From Lentisphaerota bacterium (lineage in GTDB: Bacteria; Verrucomicrobiota; Lentisphaeria; Victivallales; UBA1829), in the NCBI GenBank assembly GCA_015061565.1, contig SUWI01000019.1, positions 1 through 35,287 of the forward strand: 35,287 nt of DNA, read 5' to 3'. The translations under genes and the position numbers were made by a program. Shown here in pieces: positions 24,328 to 31,457 of this stretch. The stretch's first letter is position 1. Each line of letters starts with the position of its first letter. The notes under the pieces are model-generated. The model did no database searches. It saw only the letters and a program-made list of their open reading frames with translations, and was not told the DNA's origin.

Positions 24328-24941
24328 AGATTCACCCGAAAGGTCAGGAAGATGGTCACGATCAGCAGCAGACCGCTGAACAGGACCGCCAGGATCAGCG
24401 GCAGCATGAAAGCGGCTCCGAGCCGGAACAGTTGTCCGAAAGTGACCGAATCCAATTCCGCAAAAAGGTTTTTGGCGGACTGATCCGCCGCCGTTTTTTC
24501 AGCCGTCGGCAGTTGAATGTCGGTGAGATCGATCCGCAGATGTTCCAGCTGACGGTAATGATCGGAAAGGCGGCTCTGAAAATCGGGATCATATTCATCC
24601 AGTTCCGGCTGTTTTTCCAGACGTTCCAGGAGTTTGGCGGTTTCCTCTTTCATTTTCTGCAGGTCGGCGGAAATCTTTTCCGTCTCGGCACACCGGTTCG
24701 CGATCCGGACCGCAAGTTCATGCAGCCGGATATTCAGATCCTGGCGGAAATGTTCGTATTCCTGCCAGCGCGACCGCAAAGCTTTGGCGGTTTCCGGCTG
24801 GAGACCTTCGAAAACGGACACCGGACGATCGGGGAGAGATTCGTCCGCTTTCGCAGGTTTCTCCGCGGCCTCTTCCGCCGATTGGGCGATCTTGTCTTTG
24901 ATAAGGCACAATCCAGCTGTTACAAACATATCTTTTTTCAT
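24324..24941 (-). CDS. Coiled-coil protein with C-terminal membrane helix, unknown
   Basis: This 205-residue protein has an acidic, Ala-rich linker (20-45) and a long coiled coil (about 50-130, with RSRWQEYEHFRQDLNIRLHE and MKEETAKLLERLEKQ). A segment near 150-175 precedes a C-terminal membrane helix (about 176-203, FMLPLILAVLFSGLLLIVTIF). Its start has GGAG 10 bases upstream. It forms a two-gene unit with the 69-residue protein and mirrors the plus-strand pair opposite: all four are single-helix proteins with coiled coils. Function unknown. Confidence 0.68.
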   Translation of the reverse strand: MKKDMFVTAGLCLIKDKIAQSAEEAAEKPAKADESLPDRPVSVFEGLQPETAKALRSRWQEYEHFRQDLNIRLHELAVRIANRCAETEKISADLQKMKEETAKLLERLEKQPELDEYDPDFQSRLSDHYRQLEHLRIDLTDIQLPTAEKTAADQSAKNLFAELDSVTFGQLFRLGAAFMLPLILAVLFSGLLLIVTIFLTFRVNL

Positions 24942-24997
24942 GTTTACGGCTCCGTGTTCGGTTGACTCTTCCTTTCTGCCCGTTTCCGGAAAAACGA

Positions 24998-25339
24998 GGT
25001 GCCAGCGATAAGCCGGATTCTGTTCTCTTTTTCAAGAGCGGCAACCATCTGTCTATGCGACCAGTACCCGGGATTCAGACGCTGCGAGCAGCAGCTCATC
25101 CCCTATTTGGTCTTGCTCCGGGAGGGGTTTGCAAAGACGGAGCGGATCACTCCGGCTCCCGGCGGGCTCTTGCCCCGCCTTTTCACCCTTACCGGATTTT
25201 CATCCGGCGGTTTGTTTTCTGCTGCACTTTCCTTTCCGGGGCGTATGGTCCCCGGCATCCCCATTGAATGGGGACTCCCTGCTCTGCGGAGTCCGGACTT
25301 TCCTCCAGTTCGAAGAACCGGCGGCTGCCTGCTGACACC
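24998..25339 (-). ncRNA. rnpB: RNase P RNA, bacterial type A
   Basis: This is the catalytic RNA that removes tRNA 5' leaders. The conserved 5' element GAGGAAAGTCCGG lies near 25293-25305 and the 3' element ACAGAATCCGGCTTAT at 25008-25023. GCAAGACCAAATAGGGG in the middle matches the P7-P10 region of type A RNAs, and GGGTGAAAAGG is also present. The ends are set by a perfect 9-bp P1 helix (25331-25339 with 24998-25006, one G-U pair), giving 342 bases. A T-run follows P1 and can act as terminator. A promoter with TATATT ends 8 bases upstream of the predicted 5' end. Confidence 0.96.
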
Positions 25340-25347
25340 TCATCAAT

Positions 25348-25376
25348 AATATAAGCCGTTTTTCCGAAAAATCCAA
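25348..25376 (-). promoter_or_regulatory. rnpB promoter
   Basis: TTGGAT (25371-25376), 17 bases, TATATT (25348-25353) on the minus strand. The distance to the P1 helix (about 9 bases) fits transcription beginning at the RNA 5' end, which makes this the best anchored promoter in the window. Confidence 0.75.
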
Positions 25377-25385
25377 TCCGAATTC

Positions 25386-25412
25386 AAAAAAAACCCGTCT
25401 TTTGCAGACCGG
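25386..25412 (-). terminator. Intrinsic terminator without an obvious gene
   Basis: On the minus strand the hairpin CCGGTCT-GCAAA-AGACGGG (one G-G mismatch) is followed by eight T. It lies just upstream of the rnpB promoter. The only gene on its upstream side (25648 onward) is on the other strand, so what it terminates is unclear. The gap 25413-25494 also holds a weaker hairpin, ACTTCT-GTAA-AGAAGT (25465-25480), followed on the minus strand by ATTATTTTTT. No reading frame stands out. Confidence 0.6.
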
Positions 25413-25494
25413 CTTATGACATCAGCCGTATAGGATTACACAGACTGACGTCTTAAAAAATAATACTTCTTTACAGAAGTTCCAGTTCTGACAT

Positions 25495-25522
25495 TTGCAA
25501 TTCAGGAAAAGAGGTGTATATT
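25495..25522 (+). promoter_or_regulatory. Predicted promoter of the hybrid kinase gene
   Basis: TTGCAA (25495-25500), 16 bases, TATATT (25517-25522). The predicted leader is about 120 bases, long for this genome region, and the kinase ATG has no clear Shine-Dalgarno, so control in the leader is possible. A short palindrome (AACG...CGTT) occurs in it near 25609-25626. Confidence 0.55.
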
Positions 25523-25647
25523 AAACATTAGCAGCAAAAAACTCAGTAAAAAATGGTCCAACTCAGGAGATGAGAACACTTGACCTCTTTTGAAAAGCAT
25601 TAAAAAAACGTTTTTCGGGACGTTGATCGTTCTTTTACATACAGCTG

Positions 25648-27600
25648 ATGATCAATCACTTTTTCAGATCCAACAATATCAAAATCCAGATATTCCTTTA
25701 TTGCATCCTGACCTTGTCCTTAGTCATGATCGTCTTTACTGCATTCAAGATCCGGGCGATCACCAATAGTCAGAGCGAGAACTACAGCAACCATTTCGGT
25801 TATCATGTCGCCAACGACTTGTTCCGGCAGGGGACCGATCTGCTGACGGAGGCGGTCCGGCGCTATGTGGTGACCATGAAGCCGGAATACATCGAAAGTT
25901 ATTTTGACGAAGCGCTGAAGATCCGGCACCGCGACCAGGCATTGGAAATGGTCAGGGACATGCATATCGACCAGGAGCTGAAGGATTCGCTCACGAATGC
26001 GATGAGAGCCTCGCGCAGCCTGATGCACACCGAGTACCATGCCATGCACCTGATCGCCCTGAAAAGCAAGAATGAAACCCTCCACTGGGAGGTCCGGGAT
26101 TATCCGCTGACGCCCGAGGAACAGAAGCTGACGGTCGATGAACGTCACGAACGGGCGGAAAAACTCCTGTGGGATGAGAATTATATCAAAACCAAGGCCG
26201 AGATCTATCACTATCTTTCCAGCGGTCTGGACAAAGCCAGCAAACACGCAATGGAACAGCATCAGAAATTAAGAGATGAGCTTTTCCATATCCTGGTCTT
26301 CGGCGTGTTCAGTCTGACCGCCCTGGTGCTGTCCATCTGCGGTTTCGTTTTCTTCCGCCGCTACCAGCACGAGCGCATGATCGAAATGCAGGCGGAAGAA
26401 AATGCCAGGATCAATGCCGAGTTGAGGAAGGAACGCGACAAATCGATCAAGGCGGAGAAGGCAAGGAGCTATTTCTTCTCCACCGTAAGCCATGATATCC
26501 GCACACCGCTGAATTCCATTATCGGCTTTTCCGAAATGCTGCAGCTCGGCATAGACGACCCGGATGAAAAGGAACGGGCGCTGGATGCGATCATCACCAG
26601 CGGCCAGACCCTGCTGGAACTGATCAATGACGTGCTGGATCTTTCCAAGCTGGAATCGGGCAAGATGGAACTGCATCCGGTGCCGACGGACATCGCATCG
26701 CTGGTCAGCAAAGTGGCCAATTCCTTCGAAGTGGCGACCAGCCGGAGTTCCCTCATGCTTTACACGGAAGTCGAGAAAATGCCGTACCTGAAACTGGACC
26801 CGCAGCGGATCCGCCAGATTCTTTTCAACCTCATCGGCAATGCCGTGAAATTCACGGACCGGGGATCCATCACGATCCGCGCCACCTATCGGGACGGCGA
26901 CTTTGCACTCTCCGTGTCCGACACCGGCCGCGGAATTTCCGAAGAGAACATCCGGAAACTGATGTCTCCATACGTTCAGCTGCAGGAACATGACAGCTCC
27001 AAAGGCACCGGACTCGGCCTGGCCATCTGCAAGCAGCTTTCGGTCCAGATGAAAGGAAAACTGGAATTGGAATCCACGGTGGGCAAAGGATCCACTTTCA
27101 CGCTCCGCATTCCCAATGTGGAAGTTTTCTCGGAGATGGAATCGGAGGCATATCATGCGGACCGCAATGCTTCCAAAAACAGAATACAGCTGGATGAGAG
27201 CATCAAGAACAAGGATATTCTGATCGTGGATGACCAGAAACTCAACCAGCGGGTCCTGCAGACGATGCTGTGCCGCCTCGGCATTCATCATGTACTGACG
27301 GCCGAAAACGGCAAGGAAGCGCTGGAAATCATGAATAACTTCGGGAATGTGGACCTCGTGCTGACCGACATGTCCATGCCGGTCATGGACGGCGGAACGC
27401 TGGTGCATGAGATCCGCAGATCGCCCAAGTTCGCACAGGTGCCCGTCTATGTCATTACCGCCGACGTGGAGATGCAGGGAGATTACCGGCAGATCGGTTT
27501 CGATGATATGCTCATCAAACCGATCACGCTGGATAAACTCAAGGAACTGCTGATGAAATACGCTCCCCGCCAGCCGGAAACCGACGGCGAAAAGGCATGA
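25648..27600 (+). CDS. Hybrid sensor histidine kinase (sensor-HisKA-HATPase-receiver)
   Basis: This 650-residue membrane kinase has helix 1 at about 13-33 and helix 2 at about 212-236, enclosing a mostly helical periplasmic sensor of about 175 residues rich in His, Glu and Arg. A coiled linker (240-270) leads to the HisKA domain with His282 in STVSHDIRTPLNS. The ATPase has N-box FNLIGNAVKFTD, DTGRGIS and GTGLGLAI. The C-terminal receiver (about 525-640) starts ILIVDDQ and has phospho-acceptor Asp574 (LTDMSMPVMDG), with Lys at the usual place (LIKPI). It has no HPt domain, so its receiver would need a separate HPt such as the one encoded just downstream on the other strand. Confidence 0.93.
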   Translation: MINHFFRSNNIKIQIFLYCILTLSLVMIVFTAFKIRAITNSQSENYSNHFGYHVANDLFRQGTDLLTEAVRRYVVTMKPEYIESYFDEALKIRHRDQALEMVRDMHIDQELKDSLTNAMRASRSLMHTEYHAMHLIALKSKNETLHWEVRDYPLTPEEQKLTVDERHERAEKLLWDENYIKTKAEIYHYLSSGLDKASKHAMEQHQKLRDELFHILVFGVFSLTALVLSICGFVFFRRYQHERMIEMQAEENARINAELRKERDKSIKAEKARSYFFSTVSHDIRTPLNSIIGFSEMLQLGIDDPDEKERALDAIITSGQTLLELINDVLDLSKLESGKMELHPVPTDIASLVSKVANSFEVATSRSSLMLYTEVEKMPYLKLDPQRIRQILFNLIGNAVKFTDRGSITIRATYRDGDFALSVSDTGRGISEENIRKLMSPYVQLQEHDSSKGTGLGLAICKQLSVQMKGKLELESTVGKGSTFTLRIPNVEVFSEMESEAYHADRNASKNRIQLDESIKNKDILIVDDQKLNQRVLQTMLCRLGIHHVLTAENGKEALEIMNNFGNVDLVLTDMSMPVMDGGTLVHEIRRSPKFAQVPVYVITADVEMQGDYRQIGFDDMLIKPITLDKLKELLMKYAPRQPETDGEKA

Positions 27601-27628
27601 TACGCGGGATCATCTCCCGATAATAAAC

Positions 27629-27651
27629 CATCCATCTCTGCCGGATGGATG
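27629..27651. terminator. Hairpin between convergent kinase and HPt genes
   Basis: A perfect 7-bp stem (CATCCAT/ATGGATG) with a 9-base loop. On the minus strand it is followed by GTTTATTAT, so it better suits the end of the HPt transcript. It may serve both directions. Confidence 0.4.
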
Positions 27652-27692
27652 TTCCTGCGGCAGAAAAAGAACGGGGGAAACGTTCCGGTCCG

Positions 27693-27998
27693 TCAGATTT
27701 CAGCGGCGAACTTTTTCAGTTCTTCGAAATGAGTATGAGCTTCATCCTTATTCGACATTTTGGCCGCGATCCTGAGCGCGATGGCGGCGTTGGCCGAATC
27801 ATTGTCGCCGGTAGCCAGCGCGTTGCCTTTGACGGCATGTGCCAGGGTGTCCAGCACGGCCCAGTTTTCGGCCGTCAGCGCGGCTTCCAGCTCCGGGATC
27901 TTTTCCTGCATCGATTTGGCATATTCCGAGTAGATCTCGTTGATCACATCCTCATCGCCAAACTGTTCCGTCAGATACGCTTTGCAGCATTGTTTCAT
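27693..27998 (-). CDS. Stand-alone HPt phosphotransfer protein
   Basis: This 101-residue four-helix protein has the HPt motif LAHAVKGNALATG (phospho-acceptor His54) and helices either side (YLTEQFGDEDVINEIYSEYA; AAIALRIAAKMS). It would pass phosphate between the receivers of the hybrid kinases and the receiver of the regulator encoded 29 bases upstream in the same operon. CAGGAG lies 7 bases before the ATG. The size and isolated form match HptB-type proteins, though the sequence is too short to assign orthology by eye. Confidence 0.88.
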   Translation of the reverse strand: MKQCCKAYLTEQFGDEDVINEIYSEYAKSMQEKIPELEAALTAENWAVLDTLAHAVKGNALATGDNDSANAAIALRIAAKMSNKDEAHTHFEELKKFAAEI

Positions 27999-28027
27999 TT
28001 GAATCTCCTGTTCATATTATATTATGT

Positions 28028-29674
28028 TCAGTCTTCCACCGCGATGCGATATATGGTCTCATTGAGGTTTCCGAACCGGTTGCGTTCTATGCCATTGCAC
28101 ATTTCCCTCACCATGAGCCTGCCGCGGCCACGGTCGCTGAAATGACGGTTTCTGAGCTCCAGTTCCAATTCCGAGTTGCCCGCCGTCACAAAAATGCTGG
28201 GTTCCTGGGTCCCGAAATCCCAGAATGACAGCTCCACGCAGTCTGCTTTTTTCTGCAGTTTGAAACAAGCCTGCTCTCCTGCGCGGACATGCTCGTCATA
28301 GGCATGATCATACAGATTCATCATTTTTTCTTCGAAGACCAGCTCCACCTTGGTGCAGACCGCCGGATCCCAGCCCTGCCCGGAACACCATTTCCCGATC
28401 TCCTGGGCGGTTTTATCAATGTCCGCCAGGTTCATCTGGATCGATTTGACCAGAATATCCGGAGTCGAAAGCGGCGCGCCGAAAATCAGTTCGGTCACAT
28501 CATCGGCAAAAACGCTGTAGCCGTAAGCTTCACAGGCCAGCTGGAACTTATACGGGGCGGCGATGATGGTTTTTTTCAGGCGGGCTTCCGACAGCACCTG
28601 CTGCTGAAGTTCCGCACGCAGCGAATCGGACAGTTTTTCGTGTCCGTCCTTGTCTTTGTAAATATCGAGGACACCGTCCGTAAAGGCCACACAAACCGCG
28701 GTTTCGGACAACTGGGTCCTCACCACATCCTTATCGGTATATGTGGTGTCCGGCATCAGTCCGATGGGCAGACCGCCCCGGTTTTCAGGGTTGACGTCGC
28801 ACTGCGAAAGGTCCTTGGGATCGACCACATGCAGATCCGGTGCGCCGCAGCTGATCCAGTCAACGACCCTTTCCTTCGGACGATGGATGCAGATGAGGAC
28901 TGCCATATAGGAGAGTGTGCCCAGGCTGTTGGTGAAGAAATGATGGATCTGATTGGCGATCACCGCCGGTGTGGCATTGGCAAAGTTATCGATGGTCGGC
29001 AGCTGTTTGAGGAAACTCTGCACTGCCATCATCGACAGGGCCGCACTGGTGCCGTGTCCCTGGATGTCACCCAGCACATACAGCTGGTCTCCGTTAGGCA
29101 TCGAAAACGCTTCCAGCAGGTCTCCCGAAACCACGTCTTTGGGTTTCCACCAGCTGGTGTAAAAATAAGTATCCGTGATCCGGACCCGCGCCGGCAGCAT
29201 GTTACGCTGCAGATTCGCAGCCAGGGTCAGGGATTCCATCAGTTCATTTTCTTTCGCCTTGATGAACTCTTCAAACCGTCTGGAATCGACGATCCACTGC
29301 ACCCGCCGGAGCAGCAGATCCGGCTTGATCGATTTCGGCAGATAGAAACTGTAGCTGTCCTCCATGATCCGCTTGAGAAAACCGCTGCCTTCTTCAGGAT
29401 CCAGCGCGGTCATAAAGAAGATCGGCAGACTTTCATCCATCCCGCGGACAATGTCCCGGAAGACAAATCCGTCCATGTCCGCCATCATGATGTCCGTGAT
29501 GATCGCAGTGAACTGTTTGTGGCCGCCGTCATTCAGCAGGACCACCGCTTCAGATATGGATGCCACGCAGACTGCCGTGTAACCGATCTGTTTCAGTTTC
29601 GCATTCAGCGTCAGCCTGATGAGCCGTTCATCGTCGATCACCAGGATTTTCGTACTGTCCGTCTTGGTTGTCAT
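28028..29674 (-). CDS. Response regulator: receiver, PP2C phosphatase, anti-sigma-type ATPase (HsbR-like)
   Basis: This 548-residue cytoplasmic regulator has three modules. The receiver (9-130) starts ILVIDDE and has Asp61 (ITDIMMADMDG). The SpoIIE/RsbU-type PP2C phosphatase (about 150-400) shows LQRNMLPA, VSGDLLE, LGDIQGHGTSAALSM, FTDGVLD and a final FADDVTELIF, with the metal-binding Asp residues present. The C-terminal HATPase (about 415-548) is of the RsbW type, with N-box EEKMMNLYDHAY and DRGRGRLMVREMC. So one chain could both dephosphorylate and phosphorylate a STAS antagonist, switched by receiver phosphorylation, as HsbR does with HsbA. A STAS gene starts 340 bases away, divergently. 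Confidence 0.93.
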   Translation of the reverse strand: MTTKTDSTKILVIDDERLIRLTLNAKLKQIGYTAVCVASISEAVVLLNDGGHKQFTAIITDIMMADMDGFVFRDIVRGMDESLPIFFMTALDPEEGSGFLKRIMEDSYSFYLPKSIKPDLLLRRVQWIVDSRRFEEFIKAKENELMESLTLAANLQRNMLPARVRITDTYFYTSWWKPKDVVSGDLLEAFSMPNGDQLYVLGDIQGHGTSAALSMMAVQSFLKQLPTIDNFANATPAVIANQIHHFFTNSLGTLSYMAVLICIHRPKERVVDWISCGAPDLHVVDPKDLSQCDVNPENRGGLPIGLMPDTTYTDKDVVRTQLSETAVCVAFTDGVLDIYKDKDGHEKLSDSLRAELQQQVLSEARLKKTIIAAPYKFQLACEAYGYSVFADDVTELIFGAPLSTPDILVKSIQMNLADIDKTAQEIGKWCSGQGWDPAVCTKVELVFEEKMMNLYDHAYDEHVRAGEQACFKLQKKADCVELSFWDFGTQEPSIFVTAGNSELELELRNRHFSDRGRGRLMVREMCNGIERNRFGNLNETIYRIAVED

Positions 29675-29717
29675 TGGTTTTTTGACTTCTTCTTAAAAGT
29701 TTTAGTTTTAATAAAAC

Positions 29718-29745
29718 AATATATAGCCGTTTCGAGGTTTTTCAA
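29718..29745 (-). promoter_or_regulatory. Promoter of the regulator-HPt operon
   Basis: Minus strand TTGAAA (29740-29745), 16 bases, TATATT (29718-29723). The leader would be about 37 bases. The rest of the 339-base gap between this operon and the STAS gene (29746-29869) is T- and GC-rich with no recognisable gene. Confidence 0.65.
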
Positions 29746-29869
29746 GCAGAGGTTTGCATTTTGTCAGGCAAAATACCTTTTTGCGTTTCACGTCGCCGGA
29801 TGTCCGCGCAGCCCGCCGCCGGCGCTATGCTTTTTTTCTTTTTCCGGCAGGAATATTCGCTTTCCGGCC

Positions 29870-29897
29870 TTGATTTCTGATCAATTTATGCTATATT
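29870..29897 (+). promoter_or_regulatory. Promoter of the STAS gene
   Basis: TTGATT (29870-29875), 16 bases, TATATT (29892-29897), divergent from the regulator promoter. The leader is about 110 bases with no clear Shine-Dalgarno before the ATG, like the leader of the hybrid kinase gene. Confidence 0.6.
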
Positions 29898-30013
29898 ATT
29901 TAACTCGAAGGGACAGTTTTGAACCATCGCGTCGAAATGTCAGCTGTGTTGTTACAACGCCGTTCTGCTTTTTTTGAAGAAACGGTGCAACCCTTAAACT
30001 GTGTTAAATCACT

Positions 30014-30355
30014 ATGGATTATCTTTTTGAAGATGTTGGAAATGTTCTGAAAGTTTCGCTTTCCGGCCGTTTGGTGGCTTCCTGTTCGAAAGAATTCAAG
30101 GACGCGATGCTCGAACACATGAAAGACCGCAAATGCATTCTGTTCAATTTGCAGAAGATGGAACATATCGATTCTTCCGGACTCGGCGCCCTGGTGTCGA
30201 TCCTGCAGTTTCAGAACTCCAACCAGGGATCCGTCAAACTCTGCTGTCTCCAGGCCGGACCGAGGATCGTTTTCGAAATCACTAAAGTCTGCCGGATCTT
30301 CGAGATCTATGATACCGAAGAAGCCGCACTGGCGGCTTTCTCCAGCCAGGGCTGA
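30014..30355 (+). CDS. STAS-domain anti-sigma factor antagonist (HsbA/SpoIIAA-like)
   Basis: This 113-residue single STAS domain protein has the phosphorylation site HIDSSGLGAL (Ser54, by comparison with SpoIIAA Ser58) after a beta strand, and the usual GRLVASCSKEF and EITKVCRIFEIYDTEEAAL segments. When unphosphorylated such proteins bind a partner (an anti-sigma factor or other target); phosphorylation by an RsbW-type kinase releases it. The regulator at 28028-29674 has both kinase and phosphatase modules and is the natural partner. No sigma factor is seen in the window, so the downstream target is unknown. Confidence 0.9.
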   Translation: MDYLFEDVGNVLKVSLSGRLVASCSKEFKDAMLEHMKDRKCILFNLQKMEHIDSSGLGALVSILQFQNSNQGSVKLCCLQAGPRIVFEITKVCRIFEIYDTEEAALAAFSSQG

Positions 30356-30407
30356 ATTCCTCCGCCGGACTTGATACGTTTCGTCATTCCGAACCCAAGG
30401 GCGCATC

Positions 30408-31412
30408 ATGTCGTTTCAGCTGAAAATCTGGGACCACTGCCGGTATGTGAAGAACCGCGCGAAGCCTTATGACGAAATGGCCCGGCATCTCGATACCATG
30501 GCCGGCGCCGGGATCTCCGCCAGCATCATCTACATGCCGGAAGTGATTTCCCTGGATGACTACTGCCGGGCCGCAGAACAGGCCGGCATGACCGTCGAGG
30601 CCCGTATTTCTCCTGCCTGGGGGATCAGTGATCCCGTCCGCCGCACCCTGCCCGAAAAGGACCTGCAGGAAATGGAAAACCGTTTCGGCATCCGGCTCTC
30701 CGGCATCTGCGGAAACCATCCGCACAACCGCACGGCGTTTCTCGCCTCCGCCGGGGCGCTGGCCGAACGGTTCGCCGGTCGCATCCAAGCCATCCATCTG
30801 GATTTCATCCGCAACGACAACGCGCTGCTGATGATGGACTATCCCTGTCAATGCGACGCCTGCCAGGCTCTCTGCCGGCGTTACTTCAACTGCGCCGTTC
30901 CGACCCGGGACATGCTCCGCGATCCCGCCGTCCAGTACAAACTGCTCGCGTTCCGCAATGACAATGTCCGGAAGACGGTATGCGCCATGCGCGAACTGAC
31001 CGCCCGGCACGGGCTCAAGCTCACCATGGCCGCGAGAGCCAATTACCTGAACAGCCGGGACATCACCGCCCCGCCGGTCTGGGGTCTGGGGCCCGCCGTG
31101 CTCGAGGGACAGGATTGGGTGGCGTGGAACGACGAAGGACTGCTCGACGGGATCTATACCATGAATTACCATACCGATCCGGAGCTCTTCCGGAGCGTCC
31201 TTGACGACCATCTGCGGCTGACGGCGGAACACCGGGACCGGCTCTGGTCCGGGATCGGCATTTCCAGCAGCATGGGGGAGATCCCGCCGTCCGGCGCGGC
31301 GCAGCGGTTGGAACTGGTGCGTGCCGCGGGACTTCCCGGCGCCGTGTTTTTCAACAAAACCAACCTTTACAGCGAAGAATACCTCGCGGTTTTCCGGCAG
31401 TTCACTCGCTGA
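30408..31412 (+). CDS. GHL10-like (putative glycoside hydrolase) TIM-barrel protein
   Basis: This 334-residue protein resembles the glycosyl hydrolase-like 10 (GHL10/DigH-type) families. IQAIHLDFIRN (about 127-136, with Asp132) matches the conserved end of strand 4, and the later LDGIYTMNYH and GIGISSS are typical barrel strand ends. A Cys-rich loop, CQCDACQALC (147-156), is unusual and may bind a metal. There is no signal peptide, so it is cytoplasmic unless exported differently. The ATG has AAGGGCG upstream. It begins 52 bases after the STAS gene and may be co-transcribed with it. The substrate cannot be told from the sequence. Confidence 0.65.
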   Translation: MSFQLKIWDHCRYVKNRAKPYDEMARHLDTMAGAGISASIIYMPEVISLDDYCRAAEQAGMTVEARISPAWGISDPVRRTLPEKDLQEMENRFGIRLSGICGNHPHNRTAFLASAGALAERFAGRIQAIHLDFIRNDNALLMMDYPCQCDACQALCRRYFNCAVPTRDMLRDPAVQYKLLAFRNDNVRKTVCAMRELTARHGLKLTMAARANYLNSRDITAPPVWGLGPAVLEGQDWVAWNDEGLLDGIYTMNYHTDPELFRSVLDDHLRLTAEHRDRLWSGIGISSSMGEIPPSGAAQRLELVRAAGLPGAVFFNKTNLYSEEYLAVFRQFTR

Positions 31413-31457
31413 AACTGCCGTTGGTCATCTGACCGTTCCCGCTCCGGCCGACGCCAT

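Noticed and set aside
28289-29977. 562-codon open frame on the plus strand opposite the regulator gene
   Set aside because: Antisense shadow. The minus strand holds three well-conserved domains, and this frame shows no family similarity.
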